Shown: one piece after another, positions 11,960 to 22,016 of the stretch
How the letters are laid out: each line of letters starts with the position of its first letter
How positions within the stretch are numbered: the first letter of the stretch is position 1
Source: Calliopum simillimum
Lineage: Eukaryota; Arthropoda; Insecta; Diptera; Lauxaniidae
Assembly (NCBI GenBank): GCA_951812925.1
Contig: OX638372.1
Span: 8,680,001 to 8,744,000, forward strand
Reading direction: 5' to 3'
DNA: 64,000 bases
Notes under the pieces: model-generated
What the model was told of the DNA's origin: nothing
Seen by the model: the letters and a program-made list of their open reading frames with translations, nothing else
The model's database searches: none
Program-made: the position numbers and the translations under genes

Positions 11960-14029
11960 TGTAATGTTATTTCTTGTTTTCAGTCTACTGTCTAAGCTTT
12001 TAAAACTAAAATTCAATGTAAACTCTCCAACCTTTACTCAAATATGAGATTGTAAACTTTTCACAGCAATTTTTTGAAAAATCGAAAAATTTTCATTCAA
12101 AAATTAAGAATCTTTCTTTTGAAAGTTTGTTTATTTCTTAAATTAATGGTTTTTGGATAAAAGAAGAAATACTAACTTAAAAAGAGGCCTAAAAAGGCCA
12201 TAATGCAGAATAAGAATTTCAAATTTTTTTTCAAAATCAAGCTAGAATCTGTTTTTTGTTCTCCTGAAAAATAGTAAAAATAAGATTGATACGACGATAT
12301 CTTACATTTGAAAAACAAAAAAATATTTTAAAATTTCAATCCGGGCTAAATTACTCGAATGACAATCAAATCGACGGTTTTTGAAACCCTATATTTCACA
12401 TTTTTTCGATTCTTGCTGCTGAGATTCTCACACAACCCTACATTTACTAAGAAATCCTTAATTTTTTAGACAGAACTGAGGACTGAAACAATGTATTTTT
12501 AAACATGGTATCCCTCAAACATTAATTAAATCATAAGACATAAAATAAATGCACAAAGAGTAAAATTCAATTATGGTCTTCTTCCTTAAAGTTAGTATGT
12601 TAGAGAATATAAAAAAATAAAACCAAACTGCAGTTAATTTACTCCTTTTGTCCCTTGCTGCTACTAATCAGTGCATAATTTTTTCTTTCTATTTTTCAGG
12701 AAATAAATTTTTCTAAGGTAACCACTTTGCAACCGTGGTTACTGTGGCTTTTGAGACCGTAACTTTACCTACCTTTTTTTTTTGTATTTTGCCCTCAATG
12801 AAGTGAATTAAAACCGAAGTACCAACAAAAAAAAAGAGCAACATAATTGCATTTTTATTACCATTTTTTTGTTTGATGAGTTGCACACCCAAAAGCCGCA
12901 TTTCTAGCCGCATCCCTTTAGCTGTAGAGTCAACAACGAGAAAAAGTTAAGAAAAATTTGCATTAAAAAATTTGTAGCAAAAAAAAAAAATTCATCATCA
13001 TCATCAAAGGTGTGAAAAGTTTCAATGAGTTTTATTTTTCATGAATTTTTTCTGTTTTTTTCTCTCAAATTTTACTACACTTTAAAAATCTACTAAAAAT
13101 GTAAAGAGCATTCAGTACCTTAAAAAAGGGTTGCTACAAACAAACTACACATTTTTGTAGTAAACTGACATTTAATAAGCAGACACAACACAGTGGATAA
13201 TGAAAAAACACAGCGAGACATAAAAAAACATAAAAATTATACAAGAAAAAACGTTAATCATAAAAAGTCTTCAATCTTCAGCGCAAGGTCCAGCTGTGTC
13301 TTTAATACAGAAATCCTCAACTTTGCCACTCCTTAAGGTTTTATTACCCCCCAAAAGATTTTAAACTACCAGTCTCAGCGGTTGTGTTACTTTTGAATAA
13401 TTTTTAACCCAAATAAAAAATGATGTGAATTCTTAATTAAGCCAAACAGTAAAGGAAGCCAAAAAAAAAAAAAAAACCGTTAAAAAACGCGACAAAATAT
13501 GGAAAAAGAAAAAAATTCTCAAGAAAAAAAAAATAAAGAAACCGGATGTTAAAATCGCCATAGCGCCATTTTTCATGTCACGTGGGAATTGCTGTCGCTG
13601 CTATGAACAGAATGCTCTGCAGTATGCAACACCACAGTCAGCAACATTTCACAGTGGGCATTTGAAATTTTACTCTTCCTGAGTGACTTGGATATAACAC
13701 CAAGGCGAAATACATAGTTCGTATAGCAATCATTAAATCTGGAATAACATTTTCTTGCAAATTTTTATCACAAAATGGCTAGTTCCCTTCTTAAAAGTAT
13801 AAAAATCTTGTCTGATCGTATAAAATAAAATCCAGAATATAATGTTGACAATTAATGATGATTTATGATTGATTGATTAATGATTGCTGATTAATGATTG
13901 ATTGTATTTGGTAATAGACGGTGTGATTTACGTTTGTAAGCCCAAGCGTCACCGAAGCCATTTGTGTAGGAATCTCCTTTACGAATACCTCCCCCCTGGG
14001 TAACCCATTTTTGGCAATACATCAGAGCA
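11960..14029. other. Non-coding with homopolymers and a GATT-type simple repeat
   Basis: No gene is recognised. Degenerate GATTGATTAATGATT repeats occur at about 13850-13912. A GC-richer patch at 13550-13640 has no usable frame. Confidence 0.35.
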
Positions 14030-14420
14030 GTTCTTTTTAAAGCATTTCATGCCATTTCTTTATATTTCTACGTTGAGCCTCCGATATATTGGCTCCTGAA
14101 CGTGACTGAGTAGTACTTCAGCAGCCCTCGCCAACAACTCAATTTTCTTTTTTAGAAAAGGAAGGAAACAGGGAGGTGCAAACAGGCAGATGGAAACCCC
14201 TTAGCAGAAAACGAACAAAGTACTTCCGACTACTGTCTCCTCCAGGATGAATTTTCCTCACTTTCCAGCATAGCTGATGTTTTCGAATGTAAGTGCTTCA
14301 AAACAATCTTGTAATTCTCGTCTTCTCTCCCTCCAATTTCTGAAGTTGAAGAACGTATGTTCCGCATCGTCGAGTTCTGCTTTGCCGTATATGCAGTCTG
14401 GTCTATCCGCTTTCCCTATC
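14030..14420 (-). pseudogene. Non-LTR retrotransposon remnant (C-terminal zinc-knuckle region)
   Basis: On the minus strand, about 14410 down to 14262, conceptual translation gives a clear relative of the region after the reverse transcriptase in Jockey/R1-type LINEs. It reads KIGKADRPDCIYGK, then DDAEHTFFNFRNW, then RERRRELQ. The usual Cys-x2-Cys/His-x-Cys pattern is damaged: the second Cys is missing (CIYG) and the last Cys is replaced (FNF). A stop follows shortly. A second stretch further down (14115-14165, frame ELLARAAEVLL) may belong to the same family, but a frameshift separates it. The body of the element is absent. This is a dead fragment with no function to assign. Confidence rests on the DDAEHTFF-type motif and its spacing. 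Confidence 0.6.
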
Positions 14421-14888
14421 TTGCTTACGAATTTCTGAAAATGATGACTGATGATCGAAAATTAAGAATTGAAGATTGAAGATTGATGACTGATGATTGA
14501 TGGTTCATAAAGAAAATTAAGCTTTCATTTCCTGAGCGTTTGCTATAAAAAATAATGAATCTTTGTTCGATGTTCTAAATAGACAAAGCTCTTAATATGA
14601 TAGTCATTTGAAGTTGTTCGACAATATATCGAAGCCTCTTACAAAAAGTAATATGATTTTTTACGACGAAAAAAAAGAACATTTACCCAAATTTTTGGTG
14701 AAAACTGGGATGTTTCATTATATACTACAAAAAGTGGAATTTTCCGAGTTCTTATGTCAAAAAGTTGGATATGAAGGGGAGAGTGGGGCTAGGTGGCTCG
14801 GGCAGAGCAGCGTAGAATGTCGAAAGCTTGCTTTTGAACTTGGCTCGAAGAATGTCATCAAAATACCTTTCTTTTATACTGCCTTGGA
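14421..14888. other. Unrecognised; 104-codon open frame running into the next element
   Basis: A plus-strand frame from about 14608 is open until 14919, so its last eight or so codons lie inside the terminal repeat of the adjacent transposon. The product has no motif I recognise. Local composition is mixed, with a G-rich patch at 14777-14810. It is probably not a gene. Confidence 0.25.
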
Positions 14889-14893
14889 CGGTA
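14889..14893. repeat. Left 5-bp target-site duplication (CGGTA)
   Basis: CGGTA here matches CGGTG at 15945-15949 in 4 of 5 bases. Both directly abut the inverted termini. A 5-bp GC-rich duplication is typical of Transib/RAG-type transposition. Confidence 0.55.
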
Positions 14894-15944
14894 CACAGTG
14901 CGAAATTTTCAGAGTCTAGCGGAACTTAATTCATATCTCAGCACATATAGCAGTTATAGTTATGAAACTTAATACTTAGATATATATTTATTTGGTAAAA
15001 CACTATGCAAAAATTAAGGGGGATCAGACAAGGGGTTATTATACCCCCCATATATGAAAATGCTTAAAACGTTGTATTTCTGCTCCCATACCAGATATCG
15101 CTATGAAACTTGATAGATATAAATATTTTCTTATCAAAACACCATAAAAAATGAAGGGGGTAAGACAAGGGGTATTTGCTATTTCTTGCATTTTTATTCA
15201 GAAATGCTTCTGAATTTCGAGAGGATTCCCCCTACTTTTTAGTATATTATGAACTAGCGCACGAATAGTTACCTTTAAACTATGGAGAGTGTCAGATGTT
15301 AGTGTTGGTGAGCCTATTTTTTCCAAAACAAAACCAACGATGGCGTCCGATGTCGGTTTTTCATGAAATTTCGGTGTTATATGAAATTTCCAAACACATT
15401 CTGGAAAAGGTTTAGTTAAAACGAAGATCGCAAAATATCGCAAAAGATGTTTTAAGTTTCCAGTAGAGGATAAACCTACCTTTCAAATTTTGTACGTTTC
15501 AAAATGGCAATTTGTGGTAACACCTTTTAAAGTATCCAATGAAGTTGAAAATGTAAATCTTATCCACTTCTTAAAAAGCACAATTTTCACAAACAAATCA
15601 CATACGAGTAAGAAAAGATTTTGCAATTATTTGAATGCCAACAAGTGAAAATTTTATTAAAAAAAAATGATAAAAATTTCGCGGCCTACTGACTTACCGT
15701 TTGAATGTACCACTTTATTAACTTTAACAAATCGAAAAGCTTTTAATAAGCAAAGAGTATGATTGAATTAGTAATGCAAGTTTTAGGTGCATTTTGCTGT
15801 TGTTTGGCAGGGTTTTTCACCAAACTGAGTATGAGGTTTTTGAGGTGGGATATTAATCTACTGAAATAATGAATAATCTTACGCATTTTATGTATTCCAA
15901 AAATTGAATAAAGTTCCGCTAAACTTCTCAAATTTCGCACTGTG
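14894..15944. mobile_element. 1051-bp non-autonomous TIR element, Transib-like ends (CACAGTG)
   Basis: The left end CACAGTGCGAAATTTTCAGA and the inverted right end match at 34 of 40 positions. They include a fully identical first 15 bases and a second identical block AGCGGAACTT. The termini begin with CACAGTG, the same heptamer as the RAG signal and close to the CACWATG-type starts of Transib elements. They are flanked by 5-bp near-duplicates. Inside are two diverged tandem units starting with TATGAAACTT at 14961 and 15102 (141-bp period, GACAAGGGGT blocks). There is no transposase: an 81-codon minus frame at 15198-15443 has no motif I recognise. The Transib assignment is inferred from ends and duplication length only. 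Confidence 0.65.
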
Positions 15945-15949
15945 CGGTG
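15945..15949. repeat. Right 5-bp target-site duplication (CGGTG)
   Basis: Abuts the CACTGTG end of the 14894-15944 element and differs from the left copy at the last base only. Confidence 0.55.
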
Positions 15950-15961
15950 GTTCAGGTATCC

Positions 15962-16960
15962 CCATGCACACTGGTTCAAAATTTTTAAAAGCTGGCCAAA
16001 AGTCGAAAAAAAGTGTTTTTAAATTAACTTTTTATGAACCGTATTGTCTAACAGATATTCATAGACCTCAAAAAATTTGTAAGGAAGATCCAGGTATTCC
16101 TATAATGCTCTTGGGATCTCTCCAAAAGTACGCTTCTAAGACGGAAAATTCTGTGAGTTAAAAGTAAAAATTTAGTGTTCACTGTATACATTGTTTGGTG
16201 ACTGCAAAACTGAACCGATTTTAATGTTTGAATATGGAATCTCTTTGTAAAAGAAAATACAATCGAACCTTTATATTCAAAACTTACAATAATTTATACT
16301 TTTACGGTAATTGTGATAAACTTAAAATCAAATTATTTCACAAAATCAGTTTGCAATATTTATGAATAAAGCCGAGAACTAATTTATACCACGTCATACC
16401 ACCAAGATATTTTGGATTTAAGAAGACTGAAATTTTTTCTAACACATGTAAAAAAATTGAGGTGCCTTTTTTGTTTAACGCTATTTTTTCTGAAGCACCC
16501 ATAGGAAAATTTAACTCATATTGCCTACCAAGTGTCAATATGTGTTGCTCGCCCAAAATGATAAAGTTTTTATATTATTATACAGCTTATACTCCATGAT
16601 ATAGGAATCTAAAACCCATTTTCATGTAGATTAATTTACCGTTGCACACAACTCTATCAAAGTTAGAGTTTTGAAATAAATTTTTAAATCAGATATAAAA
16701 ATTGTGCATGTGTTGTTTCTTGTCATTTCGAGTCCGCCATTTTGTTTTTTAAAAATCGGATATCAGATTCATAATCAGTGACCCCAAAAACCCGCGAGTA
16801 ATTTTTTTTGTTGGATTTGGTTGAATATTTATGCAAATCGGCCTCCAGTTTGAATCCGCCATTTCCTTTTTTAAAAATCTAACATCAAATTCGTAATCAG
16901 CGACCTCAAAAAACCCCAAGTAAATAATTTTTTCTAGGGATTTTGAACCAGTGTGCCATG
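15962..16960. mobile_element. 989-bp TIR element with perfect CCATG 5-bp target duplication
   Basis: The element proper is 15967-16955. The left end CACACTGGTTCAAAAT and the right end ATTTTGAACCAGTGTG are exact inverted copies (16 bp). CCATG sits directly outside both (15962-15966 and 16956-16960). Two internal tandem units of 122-bp period, each with a TCCGCCATTT block, begin near 16732 and 16854. There is no transposase frame: two 72-85-codon open frames at 15904-16161 and 16338-16556 have no recognisable motif. The 5-bp duplication and CACNNTG-like start put it near the previous element, perhaps the same superfamily. It starts only 18 bp after the end of that element. Confidence 0.65.
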
Positions 16961-16980
16961 GGGTGGTTCAAGTATCCCCA

Positions 16981-19139
16981 CGGGTTTATAACGTCCAAAA
17001 CTGTTGTAAAGCAAATGAATCATTCTACTTTTTGTATCGATGTAATCAACGAGTCGACAGCGTACGCTAACTGATTTCAATGTAGACTTTACTTAGCCCA
17101 CTGTGCAACATTTACTGTGCTGTATCTTAAGAAAAATATATCGTTGTCCTTTTTACTCACTCTACTGCCAATATTCAAATTGACAAATTGATATTTGCAT
17201 TTAAATTGAAAATTTACATTTGTTTGACGCTTCATCATGTCAAATTTCTGGTTTTTTTCTGCATCTTGTCATGGTATTTTCTTGGTTATATTGCTATTAT
17301 TGTTGTGGTCTTGGTCACAATGGTGTAATTTACTTTAAATGCCGTATTTTTCATATTTTTACATTTTTTTCTTCCTCTTCGACTGACATTTGGTATGACA
17401 TTACTTTATGTTGACAGTAGACATCAATATTTTATGTTTTTATTTGTAGTATTTGCCTGAGGAAATTACGGTAAATGTGTTGTGGGGGTGATTTTGTAAT
17501 TTGCATTACCAAGTTAATTTACTCTATGGGGAATCATTTTTGAAGAAAAATTGTTTTTTCGAAGGAACGTAAAATTGCATTTTCAATTTATTTTCAAAAC
17601 ACTGAAGTTTTTTCGATGCATATTCTTCAAGCAAAATATTTTGGAACAAAGAACTGTAAAACGGTCTGAGGAGAGTACATGTTTGGAAAACCACATATAT
17701 TGAATTTTTTTTTTGCCTGTCTGTAATTAAACTTTGAAGTACCTACTCTCTATATAATCTTACTCATCACTGCACAATAAATAATTTTAATTAATAACTG
17801 GCATTGTATTGAAAATAATGCGTGCATTGATTTGATTTGAAATATTTATTTACTACATGTTAAGGGTACTTCCACCTTAAGCGTTTCTTTATCTTAAAAC
17901 TTTATTTTACTTCACATGTTTAACTGTTAACTTGCACGCACTTTACACGCAATAATATATGTAGGTATTTTCAATTCGATTCTTGGCAAGGATATTAAGT
18001 AAACTTCTAGCTCCTTTTGCCTTCAATATAATTTTGCTACGGCTTTTGTCTCATCTTTGTATGGCATCAATGTATTGCCACCACTTGCTCTGATTTCTTG
18101 CATTGAATTGAAGTTTTAATTGCTAGCAATTAAAAATTTATTAAAGTTTCTATCATCGCTGTGTAACTCCCTGATAGTTTTCCATTGATCGCTTTTAATG
18201 GCTGATGTTGAAAATCTATAGCATAAGAGCATTCTTTTTACACGAGTACAGTGTACTATATTTGTAGTGTAGTAGTAGTACCTTCGAGACTACACTTTAT
18301 GTGCGTAGTAGGTGTTAATTGAAGTACGCGTAATTTGATTTCTAATTAGATATAAATGGCAGTGGTTAATTGCTTATGCGTAAAACGGTTGGCACCTTTC
18401 ACTGAATTGCTGTTGTTTTGATGAATTGTGTATTTTAGTTTTAGCACTTGACGATAGTTTAATAGCGTGATAATAAAATCAAAGTTTGTTTTGCCTCAGA
18501 AGTGTGCAACATTTGGTTTAGTCTAGGGCTGAGGAAAGCTTCAGTGGTGTCCAGAGTCAGACCAAAAGACCATGAACACTTGAACTGTCCCTTATGCCAA
18601 TAAAAACACTATATATCACCTGATGGACAAGTATTAAGACTAATAGATGAGTATTAGAACTATGAGATTATATTAGAGTCTTAACCGAATTAGGGATCCA
18701 ACGAGCCAACATAGCCAATCTTGGGCTTAGATGTTATTAAATCATTTAAAATAAAAGGTAATATCCGTCACTCTGACACTCACGACATGATGCAATATCA
18801 TTTGAGAAAAAGTTAAAAATAACTTGTATTAATACAATAATAAGTGATTAACAAGGACTCCGATCGATAAAATTGTCCGATACAAAATTCAAAAAATCTG
18901 TGGAACTAGTAGTCTGGCTTTCAAAATGAAACTCAGTTTCGATCGCCATTTTATAACCATTTTTACTACGTACCTTCAATTTTAATATTATTTTTTTTTT
19001 ACAAATTTGTTTAACTTTTCGGGCACCCCTTCCATTAAGGAGTTTTTGGTATTATTTGGTAGTTTTCTAGCTGCTAAGCACCACTGTTCTCGAAAATCTG
19101 TAGCATCCTTAGTTTAATTTTTTTTTTGTTGCCTTTATC
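16981..19139. other. Non-coding, nothing recognised
   Basis: AT-rich sequence. A sequence resembling the terminus CACTGTGCAACATTT occurs alone at 17100 with no partner. No gene, RNA or complete TE is visible. Confidence 0.35.
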
Positions 19140-19625
19140 TTACTTTTGACCAAAGCCCACTATCTTTCAATTGGCCTGAGTCCTGGACAGTTTGGCGGAT
19201 TTGCTTCATGTGGCATCAAAATCACATTATTTCTTCAGTACCACTCCAAGACCATTTTACTTAAATGCTAGGTCTAGCTAAAAGAAAGTGGAAACCTTAT
19301 GACTTCGTAGAAAAAGCTTTTTTGTAAGCATTATTTAATATAGAATTCGGAGTTCATTGTTCCACTGGTTACAAAAAAAATTGGTCCTTTTGCCACAACT
19401 GCAGATTGCTTGCAAAACCAAGAACGTACAAGGAAATTCTGACTGTTTTTTTGACTTAAACTTTTTGTCCACATTCCTTTTTCCGGAGCCTGGGTCTTGA
19501 AAGACATCCAAGTCTTCCTTAAAATTTTTCAAAACCCGTGATACCTATTTCACATTAACTTTGCTATTCCGAGAAATTCTATTGATAGTGCACTGCGGGT
19601 GGTCTTGACAAATTTTTATTATTCA
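19140..19625 (-). pseudogene. Decayed Tc1/mariner-superfamily transposase fragment
   Basis: Read on the minus strand in shifting frames, this gives a helix-turn-helix-like stretch (RVLKNFKEDLDVFQDPGSGK, near 19525-19480). Next come QAICSCGKRTNFF, VTSGTMNSEFYIK (about 19370-19335) and, further on, MPHEANPPNCPGLRPIER followed by a stop and WALVKS (about 19215-19145). Order and spacing match Tc1-like insect transposases, in which CPGLRPIExxWAxVK carries the last catalytic acidic residue. At least two frameshifts and an in-frame stop have destroyed it. The N-terminal end lies immediately beside the left terminus of the mariner element at 19638. The mariner may have inserted into this older element. 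Confidence 0.65.
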
Positions 19626-19637
19626 CTTTCAAACTTA

Positions 19638-20560
19638 TACTATACAAATATGAAACCGGTAATGACATCTAGCGGTCGATAGCCGTATATGTATGAGCTT
19701 CCGAACCGTACTAAATGTCTTAATTGTTCATTCTGTCATCTGTCAACAATATTCAGTTCACAATTTGTCAAGTTTCATACAACAACGCATTTTTTCCGCT
19801 CGTAAAGATGTCGAATTTTGTGCCTGAAAACTCTCATTTGCGGGAAGCATTGATTTTTTGTTTCCATTTAAAGAAAAGAAAAGGTTTTCTCCATCGAATC
19901 ATCACTGGCGATGAAAAGTGGATTTATTTCAACAATCCCAAACGAAAAAAATCATATTTGAGCCCCAGCCAACGACCCAAATCAACGCCAAGACCAAATC
20001 GCTTCGGCCGAAAGACAATGCTGTGTATTTTCTGGGATCAGCGTGGTGTTATTTGGTATGAGCTACTAAAACCAGGTGAAACAGTTACTGGTGCACGCTA
20101 CCATCAACAATTGATCGCTTTGAACCGTGCTATACGTCAGAAGAGGCCCGAATTTCAACTTCGCCATGACAAAATTGTATTCCAAGATGACAACGCATCG
20201 CCACATCAAGCAGCGGTCAATAAAAACTTGGTACAATTGTACAACTGGGAGCCCCTGCCACACCCGCCGTACTCACCGGACCTGGCGCCGTCCGATTACT
20301 ATTTGTTTTCATCGATGGGACACGCACTCAACGATTCGCACTTCAATTCTTACGAGGAAGTGCAAAAATGGCTCGATGAATGGATAGCCTCAAAAAACGA
20401 AAAATTTTTTTGGCGAGGAATCCATACATTGCCTGAAAGATTGGAAAGATGTGTAGCTAGTGAGGAGAAGTACTTTGAAGATTAAATTTGGAACCATTTT
20501 CGCAAAATAAACGTGTTTTTTTTAAATAAAATTTATCGGTTTCATATTTGTACACCAGTA
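19638..20560 (+). mobile_element. Internally deleted mauritiana-type mariner element
   Basis: Terminal repeats are recognisable at both ends. TACAAATATGAAACCGGTAA on the left (19643-19662) corresponds to the inverted TTATCGGTTTCATATTTGTA on the right (20533-20552), with further weaker matches outward (CTGGTG-like). TA dinucleotides lie at both outer edges, but the exact boundary is uncertain by a few bases. The element is about 920 bp, against about 1.3 kb for a complete mariner. The loss corresponds to the deletion inside the transposase reading frame. It has the size and structure of a non-autonomous derivative that a full-length source could still mobilise. Confidence 0.8.
19808..20485 (+). 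CDS. Mariner transposase, internally deleted but open (225 aa)
   Basis: I start at ATG 19808 because MSNFVPENSHLREALIF is the usual mariner N-terminus; the frame is open further upstream without homology. After about 23 residues the sequence jumps, at an A/G-rich junction (AAGAAAAGAAAAGG), to RKGFLHRIITGDEKW. Roughly 115-120 residues with the rest of the helix-turn-helix DNA-binding region are thus missing (family length about 345). The DD34D triad is complete: D in TGDEKW, D in DNASPH, and D in YSPDLAPSDYYLF, with 34 residues between the last two. There are no stops or frameshifts, unusual among its decayed neighbours. The similarity pattern (FGRKTMLCIFWDQ, WYELLKPGETV) points to the mauritiana subfamily. 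Without the DNA-binding domain it should not cut on its own; it might form mixed dimers. Confidence 0.85.
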   Translation: MSNFVPENSHLREALIFCFHLKKRKGFLHRIITGDEKWIYFNNPKRKKSYLSPSQRPKSTPRPNRFGRKTMLCIFWDQRGVIWYELLKPGETVTGARYHQQLIALNRAIRQKRPEFQLRHDKIVFQDDNASPHQAAVNKNLVQLYNWEPLPHPPYSPDLAPSDYYLFSSMGHALNDSHFNSYEEVQKWLDEWIASKNEKFFWRGIHTLPERLERCVASEEKYFED

Positions 20561-20570
20561 GCTAGTTTGT

Positions 20571-22016
20571 CAAAAAAGCATTTAAAGAAAACGACTCTAG
20601 GCATTTCTCCTCAATCCACTATTTGAGTAAAAAGGCTTTTTTCCGAGCGAACCTGAAAAACGTAAGAAAATCAATTTTTTAACGACAAAAATTTTGCAGA
20701 ACATAATTTTTATTTTTCTAGCAAAATTTGGTTGTGAGCAAAGAACCTGCTTTTTTTATGCCAAAATGGACCGACAGGAGATATAAAAGAGCTCCTCGGT
20801 TTTTTCTCGCAACGAAAAAAAAAAATACGGAGATATCGTTTTAAAGAGTCATTCCAACTTTTGAGATGGTGTGGGTATGACTTTTTCATACACATCGAAC
20901 CAGTTTCATGTACATTTCTAAGTATATACCTACTTACATATATCAAACTTTAATTTCGCTGTCCATAAAAGAAAAAAGTTAAAAAAATCTTCACTAATAA
21001 ATAATAAATGAATAAAACTTATTGTTGTCCTAAATGAAACCACTTAACAAAAAATGCCATACTTCAAAAATTTTCAGTAAAAACGAAATTTTCCCACGCA
21101 ACAAAAAAAATAAAAAAAACACAAAGTCGTTACATTTAAAAAAATGACGCTAATTAAATTCAATTAAATGACTATCGAACACTGTCCAAATAAATAAAAA
21201 AAGGAAATAAATTCTGAAATGTGAGAACTCCACAGGAAGTCAAAAAGTTCGTAGCACAACTGTCAATGCGCGTATTACAAGCAGCAAACAAGCAAGCGAG
21301 CGATAAGCGTCAACATCATAGATAAGAAAAAGTGTGTTGCTGTTAAGTAAAAATGGCCTAAATAACGTGGTGCTTATAATGCAATTAAATATAATGTGAA
21401 ATGAAATAGCATTTCAACAATTACTTTTGCTTTTTTAATTTTTTTATTTTTACAGGAGTTTCGTGTCCTTTTTTTATTTTGTTGCTTTTTTTTTTTTTTG
21501 TTCAGTTGTAACAATTGACACGCGATGTAACGAATGAAAAAAGGGAATCATTTACCAAACAAGAAAAAAAAAGGACATGCGAATGACAGAAGTCGTCGTA
21601 GTTGTCGTTAAATGTTGGCAACACCCCAACTTTCTTCTTTTTTTCGACTTACTTTCATGTCACGAAGCAAAAAAAAAAAAGAGAAAAAATTACTACGTAT
21701 ACCAAAACTTCCCCAAACTTGTACTGGACAATGTAACGTGTGACATTTGAAATGTCAATGCTGTGAATTTAACCTGTTGACAGCAGCAATTTGATATATA
21801 ACTGACTTTTCTTTTCTGCCTAATAGCTGGGGTGTAACTGACTATTGTCTTATTGTGATTAAGATTAAATGATAATGTGAAATGAGTAGTAGTATGAGAG
21901 CATTCGAGTTATTGATAAAAACACTCCATAACGGTTTTCAAAAAGATACAGATCATTGATTCAGAATTTGAGAATTGCTAAGCTGAGTTAAACAAATATT
22001 TTCTATGAATCTGATC
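20571..22016. other. Non-coding; part shared with 31.4-31.78 kb
   Basis: Sequence at about 20850-20945 (AAGAGTC..TCC..AACTTTT.AGATGG, then ATCGAACCAGTTT) recurs in diverged form at about 31650-31745, so a dispersed repeat is present. A CG-richer patch at 21240-21320 has no frame. Nothing else is recognised. Confidence 0.35.

Noticed and set aside
14447..14500. Second hammerhead-like CTGATGA...GAAA (14447 onward)
   Set aside because: No stem II between the boxes; it is part of a GATTGATGACTGATGATT simple-repeat patch.
17095..17115. Third CACTGTG-type transposon end
   Set aside because: No inverted partner was found at a plausible distance.
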